A stretch of DNA of 64,000 nucleotides, from assembly GCF_963576545.1 (NCBI RefSeq), contig NC_083636.1, positions 8,435,856-8,499,855 on the forward strand. Direction: 5' to 3'. The position numbers and the translations under genes were made by a program. Source of the stretch: Limanda limanda (Eukaryota > Chordata > Actinopteri > Pleuronectiformes > Pleuronectidae). Positions within the stretch are counted from its first letter, which is position 1. Every line of letters starts with the position of its first letter. The notes below the pieces were generated by a model. That model saw nothing but the letters and a program-made list of their open reading frames with translations. It did no database searches and was not told the origin of the DNA. Shown here piece by piece: positions 57,001 through 64,000 of the stretch.

Positions 57001-57683
57001 AGCAAGTTTCATAGGAAACTCTGAGCAAGAAAACTGAGGAGTTAGTTCTCTTAAAGACCATATATACAAGGTCAACATTCAACTCTAATTCAACTCGAAC
57101 TAATCTGTGTTAATCACCACCCTGAGAGCGGCGAATCCACTCTGTTCTGAGGATTTTTAGACAGACAGGAAAAGATCGGCACAAGACAAAGTCCAGGCTG
57201 CCCTCAAATATGGCATATTTGCATGGTCTGCTGACAAGAAATGAGGAGGACTGCCCCACACGTGGAGGATCAAGCCTCCTGCATCCGCTGCAGGTTTGGT
57301 TCTGATCCTCTGCTGCATTTCCACTCTCATCATATCACTGTCCTAGCGTCAGTAAAGGCACCAACTCACAACAGAGGTTTAGACCATCCTTTTTATATTG
57401 TTATTCACAGAGAGCCAATCACTGACGCTTGGCCATCACTGAGATGTGTAAGGTGTGCGACATGCTCGTCTGCCCTGAGGTCCGGTGGGAACACGTGACC
57501 CACTTGTGTCAGAAAGAGAAAAGCTGTTTCTCTAGCCTGTCTCTGGTTTGATCTCTGCTCAGTCAAACGCTGCTGCATCCTCATCCTCAGGAATGTGACC
57601 CCTCTCCCCCAAGCAGCGTGATTACAGGCCCATACACTCACATATACTTACATGGGCAGGCTCAGGCAGAGGAGGAGGAATTT

Positions 57684-57714
<31 letters not shown>

Positions 57715-58798
57715 ATTCACATTGACATTCAAACAGATAATGGACTGATAGCCAAGACAATGGCGCCACCTAGTGACTACATGGACACAATGCAACCTGT
57801 AAAACCAACATACTCTTTTTTCACAGATTTTCACTCAGTTGTAAGAAAACTGTGTCTTTGTCCATATTGAACATACATGATCATTCCTGCACTCCCAAAG
57901 AAACACTATGAAGTGTTTCAACTCCTACATCATTTTTCCTCAGCATGAATGTTTTATATGTAACTTTGTTGTCTGTTTGTCTGTTGTTTGTTCTCTTTTT
58001 AAAATCAACCTGCCTGGGACTGCAGATTAAAATTTGTCTAAGAGACTAACTCACACTCATGAACCATTGTGCTCTTTTGAAGACAGAAAAGTTAGAAAAG
58101 TTAAAAACTAATTACACAAATACATTTCTATTTTTGCAAAGGAAGCCCATTATCTACGTTCATCATTGTGGTATCTTGTTGTGATCTGATGATCCACCAC
58201 TGTACCTCTCAATGCAGCTGAGGGAAATAAATGAATCTGTTAATTACAATTATGAAATATATCCTTCAAAGAACAAGCACTTCACTTTATATGTTCAGCT
58301 TCTTCAGTATAATGTGTAGATGAGGCACTCTGTACTAAGAACAGGTTTGCTGGCCGAATCTTTATTTTCAGGCAAAATGCTAAACAACTTGTCTAGACAT
58401 GCATTCTGCTACCTCCCACCTTAAATATATATACTTCAGCAAATAAGAGGATATGCATCACTGTGGACGGCACGTTTGCTGACTTCCTGACAGCAAGACC
58501 AACTGCTTCTTTTGAGTTGCATTTGGCCGAACAACACTCACAACCTGGACCAAGGATCTGGAATATAGTGTACGAAACATGCTTTTCCGTCATATTCACA
58601 GTCGGCACACATGTAGTGCAGTTAGACCACATGGTCAGTCATTCTGGGCTAGACCCACAAAGGGGTCTGCGTGGACCCTTACAGACTTTTGTAGATGAGA
58701 AAAATGTATGTCAAGGAGAATATTTATTTTCACACACATGCACAAGCTGAGCAACCTAAGGGACTGACTTAGTGAAGGACAAAGAGACCTCCAGACTG

Positions 58799-58866
<68 letters not shown>

Positions 58867-61800
58867 TGTTAGGAGTGAGGACAGACATCGGAGATAAGAA
58901 AAGTAGTAAAATGGGTCAGGTGTTATATTTGGCTTGTTCTCGGGTTCAGCCGGAGTCCTAATAGAAATGATTCAAACAGTGAGACACAACGACAACTGGG
59001 TATCACAAACGAGTCCGTGTATATTATGTTCATCTGAAATCCCCACAATCATCTGTGCCCAACTAGTGAAGCCCTCTAGAAGCGTCCTTTTTTCTTTTTC
59101 TCTTTTCTCTTTTCTTCTTCCTTTCTTTTATTCCTCCCTCTATCAAGTATTGGCATACCGTCTCTGCTCTTCTGCTCTCTACCCTTTACACCTACACTAA
59201 AACCCTCACGCTCGTCCACACAAATGCACACGCGCACGCATAAACACCTATACACCCACAACAATAAAAGAATCTAAGCCAAACATTATGACCCCTTTTC
59301 CTTTTCTATTATCTTTGCTTTTTTCTCCATGTTGACTTTGTTGATATTGATATTTTAAAGTCTAGTTTCCTTGTTCTGTGCTGTGTCTTTGTGCTGGTCA
59401 GCAAACTGTATTACACCATAAGTAAAACAGGCTTATATAGTAAATCTCAATTAATAGGATGTTAATATAGCTAAAATTACTGTTTATCTATATTGTTTTA
59501 CTTTGTCAGATGTAAAGTTTGCACATAAATAATTAAAGATCGTTCAACTCAATTTACTGTACAAGTGTCCTTATTCATTTACTGATTGATTAAATCAATA
59601 AATACAATGAACCACTTCAATTGTACCTTTGAAACATAATCTCTATCTTATCCTGCAGAACATTTCACTGTCTCAGGTAACAAATCAAATGGTTGAACTG
59701 TTTGTGAGTGTGTGTGTGTGTGTGTGTGTGTCAGAGAGTTCTGTGTCGCCATAGTGACGGTCACTAATCTTACCCCTGGCTTCCTGCCCAGCATGCATCA
59801 CTCCCACTCAGCCGCCCTCCCTTTGCTTTGCTCCCTCTCTTCATTTCCAAGTCTCTCTGTTCATTTGCAGCAGGTCCGTCTCTCGCTGTCTTTTTTTCTT
59901 TTCCTCTTTTTTTTTATCTCTAACACTCTCTGTCTTTTTTTCTATTCTTCCACTGCCGATTGGCGTGAAGGCCGTTCAGAGCGAAATGTTGCCAAAGCTG
60001 CCGAAAATGCATTTGGCATTTCACAGCGATTAAATTGAGTCGTCATAGCAGAAAAAGCACATATGTAACTAATGACATTAATGAATGAAGATTCTGCTCC
60101 ATTTTTAGGATTTCTAATGGGTCTAATGAGTCAGCAAAGCATTAGTCATAGCAAAGTCATTATCAATGTAATTACACCAGCGTATGATTAATCAAAGAGC
60201 CCACAGTGCAAGTTACTTCAGTAAATGATCCAAGAGGCTCGGGCTTTGCCATTATTGCAAGTGGACGTATTTCATAGGATTTACTCCCCTTTACTGTCAG
60301 CACAGTCTGTCCAAATGCGGTGAGCCTATATTGCCCTTCACAGCCCCCCCTAGTGGTGGCCCTGGTGCCAATACCAATCACAACCTTCTGTCTAATGAAT
60401 TTAAAGGTGGTGGGGTAAGCCCATGCAAAACCTTGTATATAGAACATGCATTTTTGACATTTTTTAAATATAAAAAGCCAACCTTACTGATTGAGTGCAA
60501 TCGACCACAACAGCCCACTCTTCATTCTATATGTCTGAGCTTTTCACCCAACATATTTCACATTCTATGACTGTAACAAGTGGAGGAGGAGGAGGAAGCA
60601 CCCAACGCAAAGCAAATCAGATGAGAGGATTCTCAGTGGCTCTGTCATAACTGTATATCGTGTATCCCCTGTGGAAGTACCGATAGCTGCTTTTTTCTTT
60701 TTCCAATGTTCCCCACAACTAAATAAAAGCACCTGTCAGTAAATGATCCAAGAGGCTCGGGCTTTGTCTTTCCAATTTAAAAAAAAGGCAATGTGTACAC
60801 AGTGTAAACAATATAGTCATTGGCGACAGCGGCAGATGTAGGGACATAAAAACCATTAAAGGGCCACAGTTTACACAGAGGGGCCAATTAAATATCCAAC
60901 ATCCATGCAAAATTTCATGATTGAGTAGGGTGTTACATTTAAGTAATTTCCTGTTTGCTGTTGGCTCTATAGCTTTAAGCTACACGTCTTTGAAGATATT
61001 TTCTAATCTTTAGTCTTTTCTGTATCCTTTATCCGTTTAGGTTTTCCACAAGCTTCCTCTCTTTTTATATATATATATATAAATATATATATATATATCC
61101 AGTGTTTAAGACTGGACCCCAGACAGGGGTAATTCTGCATTAGCATCAGTCCTGTGTCTTGAGGTCTGTCCAAGACTTTACCTTTTCCTTCAGCTTTGGA
61201 TTAAAAACATCTTGACCTGGTTTAGCCAGATATACCAAGTATATCCATCCATCCATCCATCCAGCCTTCATCCATCCATCCATCCATCCACTTTATCTCT
61301 CAAGAGTCAATGTGTCACAAAGATATATTTCTGAACCAAAAAAGCAACATTAGTGTGTTTAAGGACTATTTCTTGCCTATAAATAGCTTGAGAAGACGAG
61401 AACAATTACTTTTTTTAAAAGTTTTCTTTCCAAAAATCAAGTATCACAAAAGTATCATAGTGAGTGACGGTAATAAAGACATACTTAAAATATAAATGTG
61501 CGATTGGCTTCTTGAAATGCTGCCTTCAGGAAGGTAAAATCTTCCCAAAATAGACATGATACTGATTCCTGCTCACACAGGTCCACGCAGAAGAAGAAAG
61601 TATAGGCAGTGAAATGCATTTTGATCAATCATGCTTTTCATCCCTTATACAGATGACTAAGGCAGATACCTGGAGCTACATTAAACATAATGCAGAGAAA
61701 GTTGCACAGATACCTGAGGAGCTGAGACTGTAGCAGCCAGAGGATGGGACAGCAAGAGAAGGACAGATATACAGCAGCCTGCAGGAGTGGGAAACAGAGG

Positions 61801-63856
61801 AAACAGGAAGAGTGGAAAGAGAAGGAAGATGAAAAGAGGAGGAAGAGGGAGTAGAGACAAGGAGGAGAAGGAGAGGAGAGGAGAAAGAGAGGAGAGGAGA
61901 GGAGAGGAGAAGAGAGGAGAGGAGAGGAGAGGAGGGGGTTACCGGTATTCCTGCAGCCATGGTAGACAGTAGTTTTTGTCTCCATCTGTCCTTCCCTGTT
62001 ACTGTCCCTTCCTCCTGCTTGTCTGGCTGCAAGACAGAGGGACACATTATACACACACACACAGACACACACACATACACACCAACACACTATCAAGGTA
62101 TTGCTGACAGAACTGTGGGCACATTACTCAACACTAGTTTCCATGAATGTCCTCATCATTCAAACATCACCAGAGGGGAAACCTGAAAGCAACCCTGCGA
62201 GTCTGGGCAACTCCATTCCTGGAGAGATCAGTGCTTCTGCTTTTTTTACTTCCTCCTTTATTTTATGATGTGTCAACTTCCTGGAAAGACGTTTTATCTA
62301 ACCGAAAACAACCTGGACTGAGTTGCGGACCAAAGAAGGAAGGCAAGAAGAGCACTATTTTGCAGTTGCCTTTTAAAGCTAACAGAGACCCCTTATTTAT
62401 ATTTATTTATTTATTTGATGGGGGAAAAGCATGTTCATGAGCATCGACTACATGTTAACATGCCAGACTCTAGTAAGAATGCTGTTTTACATCCCTAGCC
62501 CCCAAACAGGTAACAACACAAAACACAGCCTTTAATGTATCCAGTTAGAAGTGATTGCAGTAGTGGTTTGCCTTAAGCCACCGTTTAAGATGGATCTTAA
62601 AGGTGAGATATACAGAGCACTCCATTATTGCAAGTGGACGTATTTCATAGGATTTACTCCCCTTTACTGTCAGCACAGTCTGTCCAAATGCGGTGAGCCT
62701 ATATTGCCCTTCACAGCCCCCCCTAGTGGTGGCCCTGGTGCCAATACCAATCACAACCTTCTGTCTAATGAATTTAAAGGTGGTGGGGTAAGCCCATGCA
62801 AAACCTTGTATATAGAACATGCATTTGTGACATTTTTTAAATATAAAAAGCCAACCTTACTGATTGAGTGCAATCGACCACAACAGCCCACTCTTCATTC
62901 TATATGTCTGAGCTTTTCACCCAACATATTTCACATTCTATGACTGTAACAAGTGGAGGAGGAGGAGGAAGCACCCAACGCAAAGCAAATCAGATGAGAG
63001 GATTCTCAGTGGCTCTGTCATAACTGTATATCGTGTATCCCCTGTGGAAGTACCGATAGCTGCTTTTTTCTTTTTCCAATGTTCCCCACAACTAAATAAA
63101 AGCACCTGTCAGTTTTTAAAACCCACATAAGGTTTTCAGATGGTGCAGCACTGGTCCTGTACCATGTGAGTTAGTTCTCTCACCAGGGCTGTGGCAGGCA
63201 GCCATCTGTCACCACAGCAAAGTGTATGTGGGCCAACAGGACTCAATGTGATTGACCCAATTTACAGCAGGAATCTAGATCGTTCCCAGTCATTAGATTA
63301 TCACACTAAAGCCGTTAATGTCTGCCTATTTCTGTCATCAAAAACTGTGATCAGGATCAATGGGAATCAACAGTGAAGACTGAGAGAAAAGGCTTCATCA
63401 TCAACTCATGACATTTTTTTACATGGTACAGTGTAGTGGTAATTTCAATGAGCGCACACTTATGTAATAATGAGACATCATGGGAATTAATTGTATGTAT
63501 TACATGACCTGATGCTATTCAAGTGTGATGATTTGTTATCATATCAACTCTCCATTAATACTGTTGACAGTCAGGTCGAGCTCGGAGAATAGAATCCATA
63601 TTTCCTTCATATTTCATTACACAAACTATTGGATTTACTTTGCAAAAATCAATCAGTTGATGGTTTTATGGGAAATGTAGTTCTTGGCACTTAAATGGAG
63701 GTTGTTGATCTTCCCTACCTCACTCTTTTTCTTCTGCTTCTTGTTTTTCTGCTTCCTCTGTCTCTTCTGAAGAAGGATGGTCTCGTATTTTGGCCTGGGA
63801 TGTTCCTGATGGGAAACCAGAGGAGGACATAAATGTGTGAATAGTGTGTGGGTGCA

Positions 63857-63921
<65 letters not shown>

Positions 63922-64000
63922 CTGTGTGTGTGTGTGTGTGTGTGTGTGTATTAGTACAGAACATACCTCCTCCTCCTCGATGCCTGTCAGATCCCAGCTG
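27197..64000 (-). CDS. ano2: Anoctamin (TMEM16) calcium-activated chloride channel, ano2-like; 3' half, 14 coding exons
   Basis: Fourteen minus-strand exons with GT-AG borders join in phase into a 584-residue C-terminal segment; the N-terminal half is off the window. Anoctamin 1/2 are dimeric plasma-membrane calcium-gated chloride channels. In visible-segment numbering, the calcium-coordinating positions known from TMEM16A are all present: N243 and E247 (in QNNIFEIG), E294 and E297 (in TPEYMEM), E326 and D330 (in EIRLD). An N-glycosylation sequon (NVS, N405) lies in the late extracellular loop. The start [18 protein letters not shown], and [11 protein letters not shown] resemble ANO2 more than ANO1 as I remember them, and the C-terminus ends HTAV, a class I PDZ ligand as in ANO2. 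Ano1 cannot be fully excluded, nor can I say which teleost paralogue it is. No frameshift or stop is seen. Coding exons total 1,756 bases across 36.8 kb. Confidence 0.9.
27671..27935 (-). mobile_element. tRNA-derived SINE, minus orientation
   Basis: Read on the minus strand it starts GGCTGTGGCTGAGGGGTAGA and shows a B box GGTTCGATCCCC, so the head is tRNA-like with polymerase III boxes. The other end, read on the plus strand, begins AATGGTAAATGGATTTGTAT and includes ATATAGCGCTTTTCTAGTCT, a body very common in fish genomes. It lies in the last ano2 intron. Confidence 0.8.
28549..28654 (-). CDS. ano2: ano2 exon M, last membrane helix region
   Basis: A 106-base exon completing R425 and encoding residues 426-460, [20 protein letters not shown] then [15 protein letters not shown]. 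The [10 protein letters not shown] motif is diagnostic of the ANO1/2 branch. Acceptor TTCTAG|GTA, donor CAA|GTATGT. Confidence 0.94.
31428..31700. repeat. Common fish interspersed repeat (AATCAATCAA... type)
   Basis: CAATCAATCAAATTTAATTT, GCCCATATTCACGAATCACA, TTTGTCTCATAGGGC, CATCAAGAGTAAGGAA and GAAACCTCAGAGAGC follow in the order of a repeat I know as abundant in percomorph genomes; its class is unclear to me. Confidence 0.6.
33848..33916 (+). mobile_element. SINE head fragment
   Basis: Contains GTTGGAGGTTTGATCCCTGG, a tRNA B-box-like stretch, with a degraded upstream part. It ends about 45 bases before the hAT-like element. Confidence 0.4.
33962..35046. mobile_element. hAT-like non-autonomous DNA transposon, 1,085 bp
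   Basis: The ends are TAGAGCTGTCAAACG on the left and, inverted, TAGGGCTGTCAGTTTAACG on the right, each followed by stacked ATTAATCGCGATTAATCG-like subrepeats on the left and GTTAACGC-like ones on the right. Exact 8-bp direct repeats GTTTCTAC flank it at 33954-33961 and 35047-35054, the duplication length of hAT elements. There is no transposase reading frame. Part of its length is a nested 274-bp insertion. Confidence 0.85.
34585..34858. mobile_element. Candidate solo LTR nested in the hAT-like element
   Basis: A 274-bp segment begins TGTAACGGACTGGG and ends GGGACGCTACA, giving the TG...CA termini and short inverted ends (TGTARCG) expected of an LTR. It is flanked by the direct repeat ATAG at 34581-34584 and 34859-34862. 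No internal retroelement sequence is present, so it would be a solo LTR. The 4-bp duplication is short evidence. Confidence 0.5.
38045..38322 (-). mobile_element. tRNA-headed SINE of the GGGCGGC...GGTGGT type, minus orientation
   Basis: On the minus strand it begins GGGCGGCTCGGTGGTTGAGT and has a decayed B box (GGTTTGTGTCCC). The body, read on the plus strand, contains GGGAGGAAGCTGGAGTTCCC and AAAACCCACAGAGACACGAA, a pattern found widely in fish. Confidence 0.75.
40632..40654. repeat. (AT)n microsatellite
   Basis: Pure AT dinucleotides. Confidence 0.9.
41150..42130. repeat. GC-richer element-like block inside the long ano2 intron
   Basis: A block with CpG content above its surroundings, CCGTTTCTCGGAGAG near the left side and, inverted, CCTCTCCGTTTCTTC at the right side. 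It contains GCTAGCCTAGCCTGCTAGC and a CRE-like TGACGTCA. It looks like an inserted element, but exact borders and target duplication are not clear. Confidence 0.35.
42332..42421. repeat. (GT)n microsatellite abutting the donor of ano2 exon L
   Basis: Near-pure GT on the plus strand, so CA in the ano2 transcript, starting about 10 bases into the intron. Confidence 0.97.
42431..42603 (-). CDS. ano2: ano2 exon L, late membrane segments and extracellular loop
   Basis: A 173-base exon, phase 0 to 2, encoding residues 368-424. It begins [20 protein letters not shown], then a loop with [17 protein letters not shown]. The NVS sequon at N405 is conserved in ANO1/2. It ends SGDITVC with R425 split. 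Donor CCG|GTAAATACG runs almost directly into a CA repeat of nearly 90 bases. The next intron is the longest in the window, 13,776 bases. Confidence 0.94.
43725..43777 (-). CDS. ano2: ano2 exon K, 53-base microexon-like exon
   Basis: A 53-base exon completing G350 and encoding [17 protein letters not shown] (residues 351-367), matching the IW-ILSG-GKFSV motif of ANO2. It is too short to stand out as an open reading frame but both phases fit. Acceptor CGTAG|GTA, donor AAT|GTAAGT. Confidence 0.92.
44326..44478 (-). CDS. ano2: ano2 exon J, seventh to eighth segments with calcium ligands
   Basis: A 153-base exon encoding residues 299-349 plus one base of G350. It reads [20 protein letters not shown] to [12 protein letters not shown]326 and D330 in EIRLD correspond to E734 and D738 of TMEM16A. 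Acceptor TGCAG|TCA follows an almost pure CT repeat; donor TTG|GTAAAG. Confidence 0.95.
46876..47660 (-). mobile_element. 5'-truncated L2/CR1-type LINE fragment (reverse transcriptase C-terminus)
   Basis: On the minus strand, broken frames read [76 protein letters not shown] and LHWFPVAA, typical of the C-terminal part of L2/CR1-clade fish LINEs. The fragment ends near AGTCGCTTTGGATAAAAT, the tail common to L2-like LINEs and their SINEs. Stops and a short internal duplication near 47430-47475 show it is dead. It lies in the ano2 intron between exons I and J, on the same strand. Confidence 0.75.
48044..48137. mobile_element. Terminal fragment of the CATAGACTGTA element
   Basis: CATAGACTGTCGATAAAGATGGATGAC, then CTCGACCAATCGTGAGTC, which parallels CTCGACCAATCAGGAGTC in the copy near 25.47 kb. 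The rest is not recognisable. Confidence 0.5.
48225..48380. repeat. Degenerate (CAAC)-type tandem tract
   Basis: Repeated ACCAAC, ATCAACC and GACCAACTAACC units over about 150 bases with many substitutions. Confidence 0.8.
49798..49878. repeat. (GT)n microsatellite abutting the donor of ano2 exon I
   Basis: GT repeat with GCGTGCGTG at its right end; it is CA in the ano2 transcript, beginning about 9 bases after the exon. Confidence 0.97.
49888..50030 (-). CDS. ano2: ano2 exon I, cytosolic linker and start of seventh segment
   Basis: A 143-base exon completing P251 and encoding [10 protein letters not shown], then a Glu/Arg-rich linker ([17 protein letters not shown]), then [13 protein letters not shown]294 and E297 match the two calcium-binding glutamates of TMEM16A segment 7. 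The acidic linker diverges most among paralogues. The donor ATGA|GTGAGT is followed by a pure CA tract starting about 8 bases into the intron. Confidence 0.93.
50289..50760. repeat. Interspersed repeat starting GGTCCACTGAGTAGGATTTAG
   Basis: The stretch GGTCCACTGAGTAGGATTTA then GTGACATCTAGTGGTGAAG is the terminus of a common fish element. The right border is uncertain: GGGTATTCAACCGGTTAGAA probably belongs to it. It contains a C-run/A-run junction at 50342-50366. Confidence 0.4.
51323..51412. repeat. (CA)n microsatellite
   Basis: About 44 CA units with one AT interruption, in the intron between ano2 exons H and I. Confidence 0.97.
52675..52845 (+). mobile_element. LINE 3'-end fragment ending in a TTA repeat
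   Basis: TTTATTTTATTTTATTGTTT, then a stretch ending GGCGCTACATAAAGAACGTTTATTATTATTATT. This resembles the 3' UTR and GCGCTATATAAATAAA tail of fish LINEs, with the terminal microsatellite. Confidence 0.5.
53028..53128 (-). CDS. ano2: ano2 exon H, sixth membrane segment with calcium ligands
   Basis: A 101-base exon, phase 0 to 2, encoding residues 218-250, starting [19 protein letters not shown] and ending [10 protein letters not shown]. It contains the cysteine-bearing CAPGGC loop and the sixth membrane helix; N243 and E247 correspond to N650 and E654 of mouse TMEM16A, which help form the calcium site. Donor CCC|GTAAGT. Confidence 0.94.
53225..53282 (-). CDS. ano2: ano2 exon G
   Basis: A 58-base exon completing R198 and encoding [19 protein letters not shown] (residues 199-217), the extracellular loop GRPG-YVY-F motif of ANO1/2. 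Acceptor CCACAG|GTT. The donor GAG|GTTTGT is non-consensus at +3 and +4. The intron to the next exon is only 96 bases. Confidence 0.92.
53608..53719 (-). CDS. ano2: ano2 exon F
   Basis: A 112-base exon completing E161 and reading [20 protein letters not shown] to FYVAFFKG, with the last two bases starting R198. It matches the cytosolic helix and membrane segment of ANO1/2 (VPKTE-FEERLI-KAFLLKF). Acceptor TTTCAG|AGA, donor AAG|GTAAGT. Downstream in the intron (plus-strand CA, so UG in the transcript) short GT-rich runs begin within about 20 bases. Confidence 0.92.
53986..54049. repeat. (CA)n microsatellite
   Basis: About 32 CA units, about 265 bases upstream of ano2 exon F in transcript sense. 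Confidence 0.97.
54180..54380. repeat. Interspersed repeat with 'tccccat...ggggacttgcttt' body
   Basis: TCAGTCCCCATTAGGAGGAC through TATGGGGACTTGCTTTTCTT, with alternating CCTAACCTTAACC-type stretches, a pattern I associate with a dispersed fish repeat that often sits next to CA microsatellites, as here. Confidence 0.4.
55394..55540 (+). mobile_element. tRNA-derived SINE, partial, plus orientation
   Basis: ACTGTGGCTCAGGAGATGGA (A box region) and GGCGGTTCAATCCCCG (B box) are spaced as in a tRNA, followed by CCCCAAATTGCCCCTGACAG, a SINE body. Same head family as the copy at 27.7-27.9 kb. It is inserted in the intron between ano2 exons E and F. Confidence 0.7.
55678..55879 (-). CDS. ano2: ano2 exon E, third to fourth membrane segments
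   Basis: A 202-base exon, phase 0 to 1, encoding residues 94-160 plus one base of codon 161. It opens with the hydrophobic [16 protein letters not shown] and continues to the very conserved [18 protein letters not shown], ending in AVAVWLTEL. The [11 protein letters not shown] stretch is the strongest single piece favouring ano2 over ano1. Acceptor CTCTAG|TTT, donor TAG|GTACAG. Confidence 0.93.
56131..56205 (-). CDS. ano2: ano2 exon D, end of loop and start of next membrane helix
   Basis: A 75-base phase 0-0 exon (25 codons) running [15 protein letters not shown] through [10 protein letters not shown]. The LTWKDR-P-GYL motif is characteristic of ANO1/ANO2. Acceptor GACAG|ACT is preceded by a CT-rich tract; donor ATG|GTTAGT. 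Confidence 0.9.
58803..58864. repeat. (GT)n microsatellite
   Basis: About 31 GT units in the intron between ano2 exons C and D. Confidence 0.97.
60219..60248 (+). repeat. 30-bp direct repeat, left of duplicated segment copy 1
   Basis: Identical to 60737-60766. It begins CAGTAAATGATCC and ends GGCTCGGGCTTTG. The first four bases of the right copy (CAGT) overlap the end of the duplicated segment. Confidence 0.93.
60249..60740 (+). repeat. 492-bp duplicated segment, copy 1
   Basis: Matches 62622-63113 with no gap (constant offset 2,373); by eye there is one mismatch (T at 60454, G at 62827). It contains AATAAA about 15 bases from its right end. A 30-bp direct repeat flanks this copy (60219-60248 and 60737-60766) but not copy 2. 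It lies in the intron downstream of ano2 exon C. Confidence 0.95.
60737..60766 (+). repeat. 30-bp direct repeat, right of duplicated segment copy 1
   Basis: Identical to 60219-60248; the two bracket the 488-base insert like a long target-site duplication. Confidence 0.93.
61243..61290. repeat. (ATCC)n tetranucleotide repeat
   Basis: ATCC units with one interruption (AGCCTTC). Confidence 0.95.
61849..61936. repeat. (GGAGA)n purine tract after ano2 exon C
   Basis: GGAGA/GAGGA units on the plus strand, giving a CT-rich tract directly after the exon C donor in the transcript. Confidence 0.93.
61943..62026 (-). CDS. ano2: ano2 exon C, in-frame 84-base loop exon with weak donor
   Basis: An 84-base phase 0-0 exon encoding 28 residues from PDKQEEG to MAAGIP; the [13 protein letters not shown] part resembles KWKQRVKTAMA of ANO1. 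Acceptor TTGCAG|CCA is good. The donor CCG|GTAACC is weak (C at +5) and is followed by a pyrimidine tract of about 85 bases. Both flanking introns carry a copy of the same 492-bp segment. Skipping would keep the frame, so this is a good candidate for an alternative exon. Confidence 0.78.
62622..63113 (+). repeat. 492-bp duplicated segment, copy 2
   Basis: Direct-orientation partner of 60249-60740, in the ano2 intron upstream of exon C. No flanking direct repeat is visible here, so this may be the older copy. Confidence 0.95.
63719..63805 (-). CDS. ano2: ano2 exon B, first intracellular loop
   Basis: An 87-base phase 0-0 exon (29 codons) beginning EHPRPKYET and ending in a strongly basic run, [16 protein letters not shown]. 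Acceptor CATCAG|GAA, donor GAG|GTAGGG. It aligns with the HPR/HSR-x-EYE stretch of ANO1 and ANO2. The equivalent loop in ANO1 contains alternatively spliced segments that tune calcium and voltage sensitivity; whether that applies here is inference. Confidence 0.85.
63860..63949. repeat. (GT)n microsatellite filling a short ano2 intron
   Basis: Two GT blocks split by TATC; CA in transcript sense; occupies more than half of the 161-base intron between exons A and B. Confidence 0.97.
63967..64000 (-). CDS. ano2: ano2 exon A (partial, runs off the window)
   Basis: The last 34 bases of an exon, reading [11 protein letters not shown], residues 1-11 of the visible segment. This is the start of the first intracellular loop after the second membrane helix. 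The donor GAG|GTATGT is good and in phase 0. A CA microsatellite begins about 20 bases after it and fills most of the 161-base intron. Confidence 0.85.

Noticed and set aside
58393..58750. Overlapping open frames on both strands (79 and 95 codons)
   Set aside because: Both-strand openness is typical of chance; no conserved motif.
60172..60447. 91-codon minus-strand frame repeated at 62545-62820
   Set aside because: Its conservation is explained by the 492-bp DNA duplication; both strands are equally open there and no start context or family match is seen.

Overview
The window looks like nuclear DNA from a ray-finned (teleost, probably percomorph) fish. Coding sequence is sparse and split by GT-AG introns. 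Long CA/GT microsatellites are frequent. The interspersed repeats are of kinds familiar from fish genomes: tRNA-headed SINEs, a truncated L2/CR1-type LINE with the tail that resembles the 'TCGCTTTGGATAAA' end, and hAT-like elements with 8-bp target duplications. There is no sign of operons, CRISPR arrays, phage or other prokaryotic features, and I did not find a new system.

Right part (about 26.9-64.0 kb, minus strand): the 3' half of an anoctamin/TMEM16 gene, best matched to ano2 (TMEM16B, calcium-activated chloride channel). Fourteen coding exons can be placed with exact splice sites. Their phases join without a break into a 584-residue C-terminal part ending in a stop at 27197. It carries the first intracellular loop, the membrane core, all six conserved calcium-coordinating positions, an N-glycosylation site in the late extracellular loop and a class I PDZ ligand at the C-terminus. 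The 5' half lies beyond 64000.

Left part (about 8.8-15.25 kb, plus strand): four exons of a small, highly charged, probably coiled-coil protein that I cannot name, with a stop at 15163-15165 and a polyadenylation signal 59 bases later. Its upstream exons, if any, could not be fixed in 1-8789. The two genes are convergent, separated by about 12 kb of non-coding DNA rich in repeats.

The most notable structures are: (a) a 492-bp segment present twice, with one mismatch seen, in direct orientation in the two introns flanking an in-frame 84-bp ano2 exon, one copy also being bracketed by a 30-bp direct repeat; (b) microsatellites lying directly against many ano2 splice sites (CA tracts beginning 8-20 nt after three donors, CT tracts forming three acceptor pyrimidine tracts, a long pyrimidine tract after a weak donor); (c) a candidate solo LTR nested inside an hAT-like element that has a perfect 8-bp target duplication; (d) a family of short elements sharing a CATAGACTGTA terminus present at least three times.
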